NCBI GenBank assembly: GCA_029251165.1
Contig: JAQXDW010000017.1
Coordinates: 1 to 49,041, forward strand
Direction of reading: 5' to 3'
Source: Myxococcota bacterium
Lineage (GTDB): Bacteria > Myxococcota_A > UBA796
DNA length: 49,041 nt
Of this stretch, positions 10,194 through 18,016 are shown one piece after another (positions within the stretch are counted from its first letter, which is position 1; every line of letters begins with the position of its first letter). A program made the translations under genes and the position numbers. The notes beneath the pieces are model-generated. The model was not told the DNA's origin, made no database searches, and worked only from the letters and a program-made list of their open reading frames with translations.

Positions 10194-11630
10194 ATGCAGG
10201 ATCTGCTGGACACCTCCGCAACACAGCTCGCCGCTCGAATTCGGAGACGCGAGCTGTCACCCCTTGATCTTCTGGATGCACACATCGAGCGAATTGAACG
10301 GGTGAATCCTTCGATAAACGCAATGGTTCATGACCGGTTTGAGCAGGCGAGGCAGGAGGCGATCCAGGCTGAGGTCCGGCTCACCAATGCGCCGAGAGCG
10401 GCCCCGCTGCCTCCGCTGCTGGGCGTCCCATGTACGATCCAGGAGCTGATCGGAGTGGCTGGTATGCCGCAGACCTGCGGCTCGGTCTACCGATGGGATC
10501 GCATCGCGCAGTCCGATGCTTCGGTGGTTGCTCGCCTCAAGGCTGCCGGGGCGATTGTGCTGGGTGTGACCAATGTCGCAGAGGCGAGCCTGTGGCTGGA
10601 GACGAACAACCTCATCTACGGCCGCACGGTCAATCCGTGGGATCCCCAGCACACCGTCGGCGGCGGCAGCGGCGGGGAGTGTGCGCTCATCGCGGCGGGG
10701 GGATCCCCGTTTGGGCTTGGTGCTGGGCTGACCAGCAGCGTTCGCATCCCGGCGTCGTTCTGCGGGGTCGTCGCTCACCAGCCCACCGCGCACCTCGTGC
10801 CTGCGACAGGACTGTGGGGCCTCGGTGCCTCTGGGCTGCTGGACAGCGGACCCATCGCTCGCCGAGTCGAGGACCTCATGCCCCTCCTCCGCATCATCGC
10901 CGGACCGGACGGACGGGACGCCACGGTCTGCAACCGTCCGCTCCTTGAGCCGGAGCACGTGGACTTCTCGACGGTCACGGTCTTTCCGCTGACAGAGCAC
11001 GCGGGGCTGCGGATCTCTCCGGTCATGAAGGAGGCGGTCAACCGAAGCGTTGAGGTGATGGTCGCGCTGGGGGCGAGCGTCTGCACGAAGCGACTGCCGG
11101 TGCTCTCAGAGACCGCCGCGCTGTGGGGTGCGATGATCACCGATCGGATGTCTGGCGATGCCGCTGAGATGCTCGGAGATGGTGAGAGCATCCCGGTTCT
11201 TCGAGAGGCGCTTCGGTTCGCTTTTGGCCGCGCCAATCACACCACGTCAGCCCTCGCGATGGCGATGGTGGACGCGCTCCGACGTCTCCTGCCCAGCCGA
11301 GTCACCGAGCGCAGGGCGCTCGCCATTCAGCTGCGTGCAGAGCTGGAGGAGGCCCTCGGTGATCACGGGGTCATCCTTCATCCCCCCTATACCCGACCCG
11401 CTCCCCGACACCGTGGGACGCTGGTCACCCCCAGTGACTTCGTGCTCTCTGCGCTGTTCTCCGCCCTCGGAATGCCGGCGACGTCTCTGCCGGTGGGCTT
11501 CGATGTCTCTGGTCTCCCGCTGGGGGTTCAGGTCATCGCCCGACGCGGCGCAGACCACCTCACCCTCGCCGTCGCTGCGGGACTGGAGCGTGAACTCGGC
11601 GGCTGGGTGCGGGCGCAGCCGACGCTCTGA
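10194..11630 (+). CDS. Amidase-signature family protein with degenerate catalytic triad
   Basis: Full-length amidase-signature protein (478 residues) related to fatty-acid amide hydrolase and GatA-type enzymes. The family uses Lys, a cis-Ser and a nucleophile Ser. Here the Lys position (GVPCTIQE) is Gln83 and the cis-Ser of GGSSGG is Gly158 (VGGGSGGE), while the nucleophile Ser182 remains (LTSSVRIP, where GGSIR is usual). The Asp/Gly-Gly context before the nucleophile is also changed. The fold is otherwise well kept (AAGGSPFGLG, PASFCGVVAHQPT). This suggests a binding protein or an altered chemistry. It is divergent from mutS2, with GAGAGCC before the ATG, and stops 4 bp from the FHA gene. 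Confidence 0.88.
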   Translation: MQDLLDTSATQLAARIRRRELSPLDLLDAHIERIERVNPSINAMVHDRFEQARQEAIQAEVRLTNAPRAAPLPPLLGVPCTIQELIGVAGMPQTCGSVYRWDRIAQSDASVVARLKAAGAIVLGVTNVAEASLWLETNNLIYGRTVNPWDPQHTVGGGSGGECALIAAGGSPFGLGAGLTSSVRIPASFCGVVAHQPTAHLVPATGLWGLGASGLLDSGPIARRVEDLMPLLRIIAGPDGRDATVCNRPLLEPEHVDFSTVTVFPLTEHAGLRISPVMKEAVNRSVEVMVALGASVCTKRLPVLSETAALWGAMITDRMSGDAAEMLGDGESIPVLREALRFAFGRANHTTSALAMAMVDALRRLLPSRVTERRALAIQLRAELEEALGDHGVILHPPYTRPAPRHRGTLVTPSDFVLSALFSALGMPATSLPVGFDVSGLPLGVQVIARRGADHLTLAVAAGLERELGGWVRAQPTL

Positions 11631-11634
11631 ACGC

Positions 11635-13509
11635 TCAGCTGTACAGCTTTACGTTGCAGGACTCGCCCAGGTTGAGGCGTGCCCAGCCCTCGCCCTCCTC
11701 CAGCATGTGCTCGCCGTTGATTCCCGCCCGGATGAGCTCGCTTCGGGTCTGGTGGATGATCGTGTTGAGCGCTGAGAGGCTCAGTCGCCGAACCCTGCCG
11801 ACCTCCAGCTGAAGGTCGCGGGTGTGCGCGGCGCCCTGCGGGAGCTCGCGGTCATTGAGTCGGCCAGGAAAGCGGGTCCGGGTGACCCGGCGCAGCCGGG
11901 AGCTGACGTGGGCCTCCAGGAGCAGCTGCATCAGCTGGTAGCACTGGTGGTGCAGGCAGACCCGGACCTGAGAGCGGTCATCGAACTGAAACAGCAGCCG
12001 TCCAACCTTCTGGAAGGGATGGAGGATGACCAGTCGGGCGGGCGTTGAGGACACCGCAGTGTGATCGGTCAGGGTGAGTGCTTGCCCGTTGATGGTGATG
12101 TCCTGCCCGGGGACAAGTCGATGCGCGAGGTGAGGCTGAACAGCGAGACCATCGCGGGTCGCTTCGACATGGGGCTCACAGAAGACGGCCCCAGCGAGTA
12201 CAAGCAGGGAGATGGCCCGGGCTGGCCAGCCGGCAACATACAGATCGTCGTCTTCGCCGCCGCCGGCAAAGAGCGTCTGGCTCTGGAGGCGGTGCTCGAC
12301 TTCAGCGACCGAGACCGTACACTGGGTCTTACTGGCAGCGGGCTGCACTGTGTGGTTGAGCTCAAGCCAGGCGCTCGGCTCGATGGTCACCCGAGCCCCT
12401 GCCTCAAGGAGTGTGGGCTTGGTGATCGGCATGCCGTTGATGTAGCAGGGGTTCTGTCCCAGCGGGATCAGCTCCATGTGCTGTGAGCGCTGGCGAATGA
12501 GGGCATGGTAGCGGTGGACGTATGGATAGGCGTAGCGGACGTCGCAGTCCGGATTGCGCCCGATGAGGACCCCGCCGGAGTCCAGCCACATCCGGCTGCC
12601 GTCCGACTGCCGGATCCACCACGCCTTCGCAGAACCGCAGGACTGCACCGGCTGCGGAGTGACTCCTGGTGGGGGCTCTTGGAGCTGCAAGCACACGCCG
12701 GCAGCGGTGCGTGAGAGGAGGCTGAATCCGTCGACACCGCCGCGAATGAGGTCCTCCTGGAGCACCAGCAGTGCATCCGGATCCACCTCGATTGCGCCTT
12801 GGATTCCGAGGAGCGCCCTGAGGAGCGCCGCATCTCGAACGGGGACCGTGATGTCGGTGTCAGCGTAAGAGAGCTGGAGGGTGTTCGGCCCGGCAAGGCG
12901 TGCAGCGTGGGGCGGCTGGCTGCGAAGCGGACCGCAGAGCCCCCACACCGGCGGCGGCTGATGATCCTGCGCGGGTCCGTCCGTGACCTGTAGGCGTGTG
13001 CCGTTGGACAAGGCGAGGGCATCGCCTTCTTCAAGAATCCAGGAGCGGCGATCGGGCTCCAGAGTGACACCGTTGAGGACAACGGCTTCTCGATACGACA
13101 GCTGCAGCGTTCCGTCGGCCCGGGCCTGGAGTGTGTTGTCCCCGAGGTGCAGCGGGGGGCCGTCTGGTGTGAGGCCGTGCTCGCGAGCACCAACGCGAAC
13201 CTTCCACTGTGTGGTGGTCGGACTCATGATGATGACCCGAAGCAGCACACCCGGGGCCAGCGAGATCCAGTCGCCGTCTGACAGCTGACGTGGGTTGTGG
13301 ATGGGGCTGCCGTTGAGCTCAGTCGGGCTGACGCCCCGTGGCGTGAGGAAGACCTCATCCTCCCGACAGTTGACCTCAGCGTGGCGAACGCTCACCCGGG
13401 TGTCGAGGGTCCGAAAGGCGCAGCCCCGACCCCTGCCCAAGAGCAGCCCGTCTGGTCCGATTCGCTTCCGGCTCCCGTTCAAGCCCTCAAGCCAGCAGTA
13501 CAGCGACAT
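11635..13509 (-). CDS. FHA-domain protein with C-terminal winged-helix-like region
   Basis: Putative phosphothreonine-reading regulator of 624 residues. An N-terminal FHA domain (1-95) has GLLLGRGRG, VSVRHAEV and the ELNG turn; a second FHA-like domain (about 300-390) has GGVLIGRNPDCD, HRYHALI and CYINGMPI. A stretch around 100-175 looks like a third, weaker copy. The last ~110 residues (HTRDLQLEV through LNTIIHQTRSELIRAGING to EGEGWARLNL) read like an OmpR/PhoB-type DNA-binding winged helix. That would make it a DNA-binding FHA protein with an order opposite to EmbR; this is inference. GAGG stands 4 nt before the ATG, 12 bp behind the methyltransferase gene on the same strand. Confidence 0.82.
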   Translation of the reverse strand: MSLYCWLEGLNGSRKRIGPDGLLLGRGRGCAFRTLDTRVSVRHAEVNCREDEVFLTPRGVSPTELNGSPIHNPRQLSDGDWISLAPGVLLRVIIMSPTTTQWKVRVGAREHGLTPDGPPLHLGDNTLQARADGTLQLSYREAVVLNGVTLEPDRRSWILEEGDALALSNGTRLQVTDGPAQDHQPPPVWGLCGPLRSQPPHAARLAGPNTLQLSYADTDITVPVRDAALLRALLGIQGAIEVDPDALLVLQEDLIRGGVDGFSLLSRTAAGVCLQLQEPPPGVTPQPVQSCGSAKAWWIRQSDGSRMWLDSGGVLIGRNPDCDVRYAYPYVHRYHALIRQRSQHMELIPLGQNPCYINGMPITKPTLLEAGARVTIEPSAWLELNHTVQPAASKTQCTVSVAEVEHRLQSQTLFAGGGEDDDLYVAGWPARAISLLVLAGAVFCEPHVEATRDGLAVQPHLAHRLVPGQDITINGQALTLTDHTAVSSTPARLVILHPFQKVGRLLFQFDDRSQVRVCLHHQCYQLMQLLLEAHVSSRLRRVTRTRFPGRLNDRELPQGAAHTRDLQLEVGRVRRLSLSALNTIIHQTRSELIRAGINGEHMLEEGEGWARLNLGESCNVKLYS

Positions 13510-13521
13510 GCAACCTCAAAC

Positions 13522-14277
13522 TTAAGTCCGGGTACCGCTTAGACTATAGCGCATCCCACACCACAGGCCGCGCGGGAAGGCTGCGGAGGTGTGGAGGCTG
13601 GTCTCAAGTCCTGCGGCCTTGAGCGCGGCCTCGATGCGCTCCGAGGTGTAGAGATACCAGGTGTCCTGCTCAGAGAACATCTCTACGCCTTGATTGTCTC
13701 GCGCAACCATCCAGTGTCGCTTCAGTCGTGCCCGAATGCCGGAGCGACGGACCACTGCGGAGCAGACAATCTTCAGGCCCTCTCCATCATGGGTGTCCAT
13801 CAGCGCAGCGCCGGCCGGCAGCTCGTCGGGCTCTGGGCCGGGCAGAAGCAGGAGCACCCCGTCCGGCTCGAGGACGGCGAGCGCGGCCTCGAGCGCCGCA
13901 GCGAGATCACGCTCATCGAGGGCCTCAGGCTCGCCGAACACAACGACATCGAATGGCGCTGGAGCGGCCAGTGCATCTCGGCGCGCGCGCCACAGCCTCA
14001 CCCCAGAGCGTCGCGCACGAGCGAGGCGAAGTCGCGCCTCGTGCGGGTCGCTACCGGCGACGGCGTACCGCGCCTGAAGGGCGCCCAGGAGTCCGCCGTC
14101 TTGACAGGGGGTGACCAGCACGGAAGCTCCACCTTGGACCCCAGCAGACGCCAGGAGGGTGTGGATGGCTTCAGCCTGGGCTGGATGGTCGAGTCGAGAT
14201 GACATCGCCGCGGCGAGATCTGCGCGTTCACCGAGGGTTCCTCCCTCCTCAGTGCGCTCTGTGGAACCCTGTCTCAC
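13522..14277 (-). CDS. Class I SAM-dependent methyltransferase-like protein
   Basis: Rossmann-fold methyltransferase-like protein of 251 residues. Motif I appears in a weak form (VLVTPCQDGGLL, where a Gly-rich DxGxGxG loop is usual), motif II as an acidic residue in VAGSDPHEA, and the post-motif strands as FDVVVFGEP and DGVLLLLPGP. The C-terminal half has WYLYTSERIEAALKAAGLE, typical of small-molecule methyltransferases. The substrate is unknown and the poor motif I leaves activity in doubt. The GTG at 14277 has AAGGAAGG upstream; an A/G-rich site further in points to an out-of-frame GTG at 14231, so the start is not certain. Upstream partner of the FHA gene. Confidence 0.75.
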   Translation of the reverse strand: MRQGSTERTEEGGTLGERADLAAAMSSRLDHPAQAEAIHTLLASAGVQGGASVLVTPCQDGGLLGALQARYAVAGSDPHEARLRLARARRSGVRLWRARRDALAAPAPFDVVVFGEPEALDERDLAAALEAALAVLEPDGVLLLLPGPEPDELPAGAALMDTHDGEGLKIVCSAVVRRSGIRARLKRHWMVARDNQGVEMFSEQDTWYLYTSERIEAALKAAGLETSLHTSAAFPRGLWCGMRYSLSGTRT

Positions 14278-14356
14278 AGTCCTTCCTTCTGGCTTCTGGT
14301 CGTTTGTGTCGATATGTAGCTACCTTCATTTATCCCTCAAGAACGGGGCTGCCGTC

Positions 14357-15475
14357 GTGCAAGAAGATGATCTCATCACCCAGGAACGCCCTCTCTCACT
14401 GCCGATCAACCTCGGTCTGAACGACGGCACAATCTGTCCGCAGAGCTGCATCGACGTGATGCAGCAGCACACCAGCCGAACCTCTCTGCGTCACTACACC
14501 ACTGCCGACAATGAGCCTCTGCTCGATGTTATCTGTAAGGTGGATGGGGTCAAGCCCGAGAACATCTACCTCGCGCACGGCTCTGGTCCGATCCTCAAGC
14601 AGTGCGTGCCCTACTTGATCACCAAGAAGATCAAGAGCTCCACCCGCCGGATCGCCCGTCACCTGATCTCCAAGAACGGCTTCCCGATCATCTCCGGGCA
14701 CCTGACCTACTTCAAGGTGCCGATCAAGGCGATGAACAGGGGGCTGACGGTGCGGCTCCTGCCGCTGTCGCCAGAGGACAACTTCAAGCTGCGCGTTCCA
14801 GACGTCGAGGCAGAGCTGAAGAAGGGAGATGGCCTCGTCTACATCTGCAACCCGAACAACCCCACCGGGCAGCTGATGATGGAGCGGGACGAGATCGAGT
14901 ACCTGGCGAAGAAATACCCCAAGAGCATCTTCTGGGTCGATGAGGCCTACGTCCAGTACATCGCGCGTGACGAGCACGCTTACATCTCCGACCTGGTCCC
15001 GAAGTACGACAACCTCTGCGTCAGCCGTACCTTCTCGTTCGCCTATGGACTCGCCGGGGTTCGCATGGGCTACCTCCTCTCCAGCGCTGAGCGCATCAAG
15101 GAGTTCGAGAGCCAGGTGACAAACTATCGGTTCGGAACCCTCCAGGAGAAGCTCGCAGCCGCCGCCCTGACGGATCGCGATCACCTCATCCAGCTGCGCA
15201 AGATGACCGCCATCGATCGCGACGATGTGATGGCCCACCTCAAGAAGTACGACGGCCTGGAGGCCTACGCGTCCAAGACCCACTTCATCCTCTGCAAGTT
15301 CACCGACGGCCGTACGGGCGCGTGGCTGGGAGAGGAGCTGATGAAGCGGGGCATCAAGATCAAGGTCTTTAAGCCGGTTCCGGGCCAGGACTACACCGCG
15401 TACTTCCGGCTCACCCTCGGGGTGAACAATGAGAACATCTACCTCTGCGAACAGCTCGACGCGCTCCTGGGGTAG
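14357..15475 (+). CDS. Histidinol-phosphate-aminotransferase-like protein lacking the PLP lysine
   Basis: Fold-type I, class I/II aminotransferase homologue of 372 residues, close in layout to HisC. It keeps the Asn of CNPNNPTG, the Asp and Tyr of WVDEAYVQY, and the carboxylate-binding Arg near the end (YFRLTLG). The motif that should read TFSKAYGLAGxRxGY is TFSFAYGLAGVRMGY: the Schiff-base Lys is Phe228 (codon ttc, 15038-15040). It therefore cannot form the internal aldimine of a transaminase. It may still bind PLP or PMP non-covalently, or act as a binding protein. The GTG at 14357 is the best start; the open frame extends to 14111 but without family-like sequence. Divergent from the methyltransferase gene. 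Confidence 0.88.
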   Translation: MQEDDLITQERPLSLPINLGLNDGTICPQSCIDVMQQHTSRTSLRHYTTADNEPLLDVICKVDGVKPENIYLAHGSGPILKQCVPYLITKKIKSSTRRIARHLISKNGFPIISGHLTYFKVPIKAMNRGLTVRLLPLSPEDNFKLRVPDVEAELKKGDGLVYICNPNNPTGQLMMERDEIEYLAKKYPKSIFWVDEAYVQYIARDEHAYISDLVPKYDNLCVSRTFSFAYGLAGVRMGYLLSSAERIKEFESQVTNYRFGTLQEKLAAAALTDRDHLIQLRKMTAIDRDDVMAHLKKYDGLEAYASKTHFILCKFTDGRTGAWLGEELMKRGIKIKVFKPVPGQDYTAYFRLTLGVNNENIYLCEQLDALLG

Positions 15476-15482
15476 CGGCGTT

Positions 15483-15510
15483 GCTGCGGTGCGAGCTCGG
15501 GCACTGCAGC
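15483..15510. terminator. Hairpin between convergent genes (likely bidirectional terminator)
   Basis: A 10-bp stem gctgcggtgc / gcactgcagc with one G-T pair and an 8-nt loop lies in the 51-bp gap between the stops of the aminotransferase homologue and the M50 protease. No T-run follows on either side, so the call rests on the stem and its position. Confidence 0.5.
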
Positions 15511-15526
15511 GCAGCCTGGCGCGGGA

Positions 15527-16207
15527 TCAGCCCACCGCCAGCACGCCGACGAAGCGCCAGACCAGCATCGCGAGGTCCAGCGGTCCGCTGATGATCCCGC
15601 TGCCCGGCCCGAGGAAGAAGAACGCCACCAGGATGAGCATCCCATAGGGGGCGATCCGGTCCATGACATCCCGCCCGCCAGGCTTGAGGAAGTAGTGGAG
15701 CACCTTCGAGCCATCCAGCGGCGGGATCGGCACAAGGTTGAACACGCCGTAGACCAGAGTGGTCAGGTAGACCGCATAGGTGAGGTCATGGAGGATGTCG
15801 GGGAAGCTTCCCTCGTCGAAGCCCTGTGAGGCCAGCACGGCGTGTGGAATCAGGCAGATCGCCGCGAGCAGGAAGTTCGCGGCGGGGCCAGCGATAGAGA
15901 CCAGCGCGAGGTCTCGCCGCCAGCCCTTGAGGCGCCGGGGATTGACCGGAACCCAGGCCATGCCCATCGGCACGAGGCCCTGGAGCGCGGTGACGACTGG
16001 TGCAACCACCGCAAACAGCACCGAATTGAGATCCCGAAAGTCGATGTGGGCGAGCGGGTTGAAGCTGCGCTTTCCCTGGAGCGCGGCGGTGTCGTCTCCG
16101 AGCGCCGCCGCGGCATAGGCGTGCGCGCCCTCATGTGCGCCCATCTGGATGAACCAGGCGGCAACATACAGCAGTACCCAGTGGCTGATCTCCACGTTTC
16201 TTTGCAT
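15527..16207 (-). CDS. Site-2-type membrane metalloprotease (M50 family)
   Basis: Integral membrane zinc protease, 226 residues, of the compact YwhC-like M50 type without a PDZ domain. The zinc site HEGAHA (HExxH) lies in the first helix and the third ligand in NLVPIPPLDGSKV. Several hydrophobic helices surround these. Such proteins cut substrates within the membrane; the substrate here is not known. The ATG at 16207 gives MQRNVEISHW; GAGAG directly abuts it, and a GTG four codons later is an alternative. Divergent from the ABC exporter, 48 bp between starts. Confidence 0.9.
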   Translation of the reverse strand: MQRNVEISHWVLLYVAAWFIQMGAHEGAHAYAAAALGDDTAALQGKRSFNPLAHIDFRDLNSVLFAVVAPVVTALQGLVPMGMAWVPVNPRRLKGWRRDLALVSIAGPAANFLLAAICLIPHAVLASQGFDEGSFPDILHDLTYAVYLTTLVYGVFNLVPIPPLDGSKVLHYFLKPGGRDVMDRIAPYGMLILVAFFFLGPGSGIISGPLDLAMLVWRFVGVLAVG

Positions 16208-16255
16208 CTCTCGACAGGGTGATACAGGTCGGTCGTATCACCGATAGGGGAGCAG

Positions 16256-18016
16256 GTGGAGCATCCAATTCGGAGAATGTTCCGCGTCTATGCGTGGCAA
16301 CACCGGGGGAGCTTTGCTGCTGGTGCGGTCTGTCTGGCGCTGACGAACTACCTCACGGTCTCAATTCCCACCCAGATCGGGTCGGCAATCGATGGCCTCG
16401 CCGCAGGCAGTGCCGGTGTCGTGCCGGGTCATGCGGTCAACATTGCCCTGATGGGGGTGGCGATCATTGTCGTTCGGACCCTCTCGCGGGTGCTGTTCTT
16501 CAATCCTGGCCGCGACATGGAGTACGCCCTGCGCGGCGACCTGTTTGCCCGCCTCCTCTCTCAGCAGCCCGGCTTCTATGCCGGCCGTCGCACCGGAGAC
16601 ATCGTCAGCCGAGCCTCCAACGACATCTCCTGGACCCGTGCCCTGGTCGGGTTCGGGACCCTCCAGGCGATCAACATCGCCATGGCGGTTCCGCTGACCT
16701 TCTGGAAGATGTTCGGCATCTCCATGACCCTCACCCTCGCCGCGCTGGTTCCGATCTCACTGGGAATCGTCATCGCGCAGATCTCAATTCGCCGTGTCTT
16801 CCCCCTGATGCGGCGCAACCAGGAAGAGCTGGGTGAGATCTCGAACCATGTCCTGGAGAGCTTCCAGGGCATCGCGTCCATTCAAGGGTTCGTCGCGGAG
16901 GATGCCTTCGAGACGCGGTTCCAGGTCAAGAACGAGGCATGGTTCGCCACCGGCATGAGGCTGGCGGTTATCCGGACGCTGGCGTTTCCAATACTCGGCT
17001 TCTCTGGTGGGTTCGCGCTGTTTATTCTTATCCGAATTGGCGGTCCGATGGCGGTGTCTGGGGCGCTGAGCGTCGGCGACATCGCCGCGTTCGCCACCCT
17101 GCTTGCAGCCCTGCTTCCGCCGCTGCGCTCGATGGGCTTCATGCTGTCGGTCTGGCAGCGTGGTCGGGCTGCCCTGGAGCGCATCTTTGAGCTGATGGAC
17201 TCTCCGATCGACCGCCCCGAGGGGGACTCTCCGGTGTCCACTCCGGTCGGACGAGGTCCGGAGATCGTGCTCAACGCGCTGACGTTCGCCTACCCCGATG
17301 CTCCCGACGACCCAATCCTCCACGACATCTCCCTGACCATCCCCTCGGGGGAGACGGTCGGCATCTTCGGTCGAACGGGCTCTGGAAAGTCCACCCTGGT
17401 CCGCTTGCTCTCTCGGCTCTACAACCCGCCGGCGGGGAGCATGATGGTCGACGGCGTAGACATCTGCGCCCAGGATCTCCATACCTGGCGCCGTCGGCTG
17501 GCGGTGGTTCCCCAGCGTCCGTTTCTCTTCTCCGACACCATCGCCGCCAACATCGCACTCGCCGATGAGCCCGCCCATGAGGCGGTCGCTCAGGCTGCTG
17601 CGCTCGCTGCACTGGATGCCGACCTCTCTGCGCTGCCCGATGGGCTCGAGACCGTTGTGGGGGAGCGCGGCATCATGCTCTCTGGCGGACAGCGACAGCG
17701 CGTTGCCCTGGCGCGAGGACTGCACAGACAGGCCGACGTGGTCGTCCTCGACGATGTCCTCTCCGCGGTCGACCACGACAACGAGGCGAGGCTGGTCGCC
17801 ACCCTCGCTGGTCTCTCCGACACCGACCGGGCCCCGACGACGTTCATCGTCTCCAACCGCCTCTCCGCCTTCCGGTATGCATCCATGATCGCAGTGCTCG
17901 ACGGAGGGCGGCTGGTGGATGTCGGCACCCACGAGGAGCTGGCCGCCCGCGAGGGCGTGTACCGCGAGACCTGGCTGGTTCAGCAGGACGACGGCGTCGA
18001 GGCGGTCGCGGGATGA
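16256..18016 (+). CDS. ABC exporter half, degenerate ATP site (MdlA-like)
   Basis: Half-transporter with six membrane helices (about 1-320) fused to an ATP-binding domain. It has Walker A GRTGSGKST and a canonical signature LSGGQRQR, but the catalytic Glu after Walker B is Asp500 (VVLDDVLSAVD) and the switch His is Asn534 (IVSNRLS). This is the non-hydrolysing side of an asymmetric heterodimer, of the kind known in TM287/288, BmrCD and TmrAB. It overlaps the next gene by ATGA (18013-18016), so the two halves are made together. The substrate cannot be read from the sequence; drugs, lipids and peptides are all possible. Start GTG with GGGGAG just upstream. Confidence 0.93.
   Translation: MEHPIRRMFRVYAWQHRGSFAAGAVCLALTNYLTVSIPTQIGSAIDGLAAGSAGVVPGHAVNIALMGVAIIVVRTLSRVLFFNPGRDMEYALRGDLFARLLSQQPGFYAGRRTGDIVSRASNDISWTRALVGFGTLQAINIAMAVPLTFWKMFGISMTLTLAALVPISLGIVIAQISIRRVFPLMRRNQEELGEISNHVLESFQGIASIQGFVAEDAFETRFQVKNEAWFATGMRLAVIRTLAFPILGFSGGFALFILIRIGGPMAVSGALSVGDIAAFATLLAALLPPLRSMGFMLSVWQRGRAALERIFELMDSPIDRPEGDSPVSTPVGRGPEIVLNALTFAYPDAPDDPILHDISLTIPSGETVGIFGRTGSGKSTLVRLLSRLYNPPAGSMMVDGVDICAQDLHTWRRRLAVVPQRPFLFSDTIAANIALADEPAHEAVAQAAALAALDADLSALPDGLETVVGERGIMLSGGQRQRVALARGLHRQADVVVLDDVLSAVDHDNEARLVATLAGLSDTDRAPTTFIVSNRLSAFRYASMIAVLDGGRLVDVGTHEELAAREGVYRETWLVQQDDGVEAVAG

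Noticed and set aside
13998..14231. Alternative small gene from the GTG at 14231 with a good ribosome site
   Set aside because: The 77-residue product is Arg/Ser/Pro-rich and lies wholly inside the methyltransferase gene in another frame.
14111..14356. N-terminal extension of the aminotransferase homologue
   Set aside because: It overlaps the start of the divergent methyltransferase gene and has no family-like sequence.
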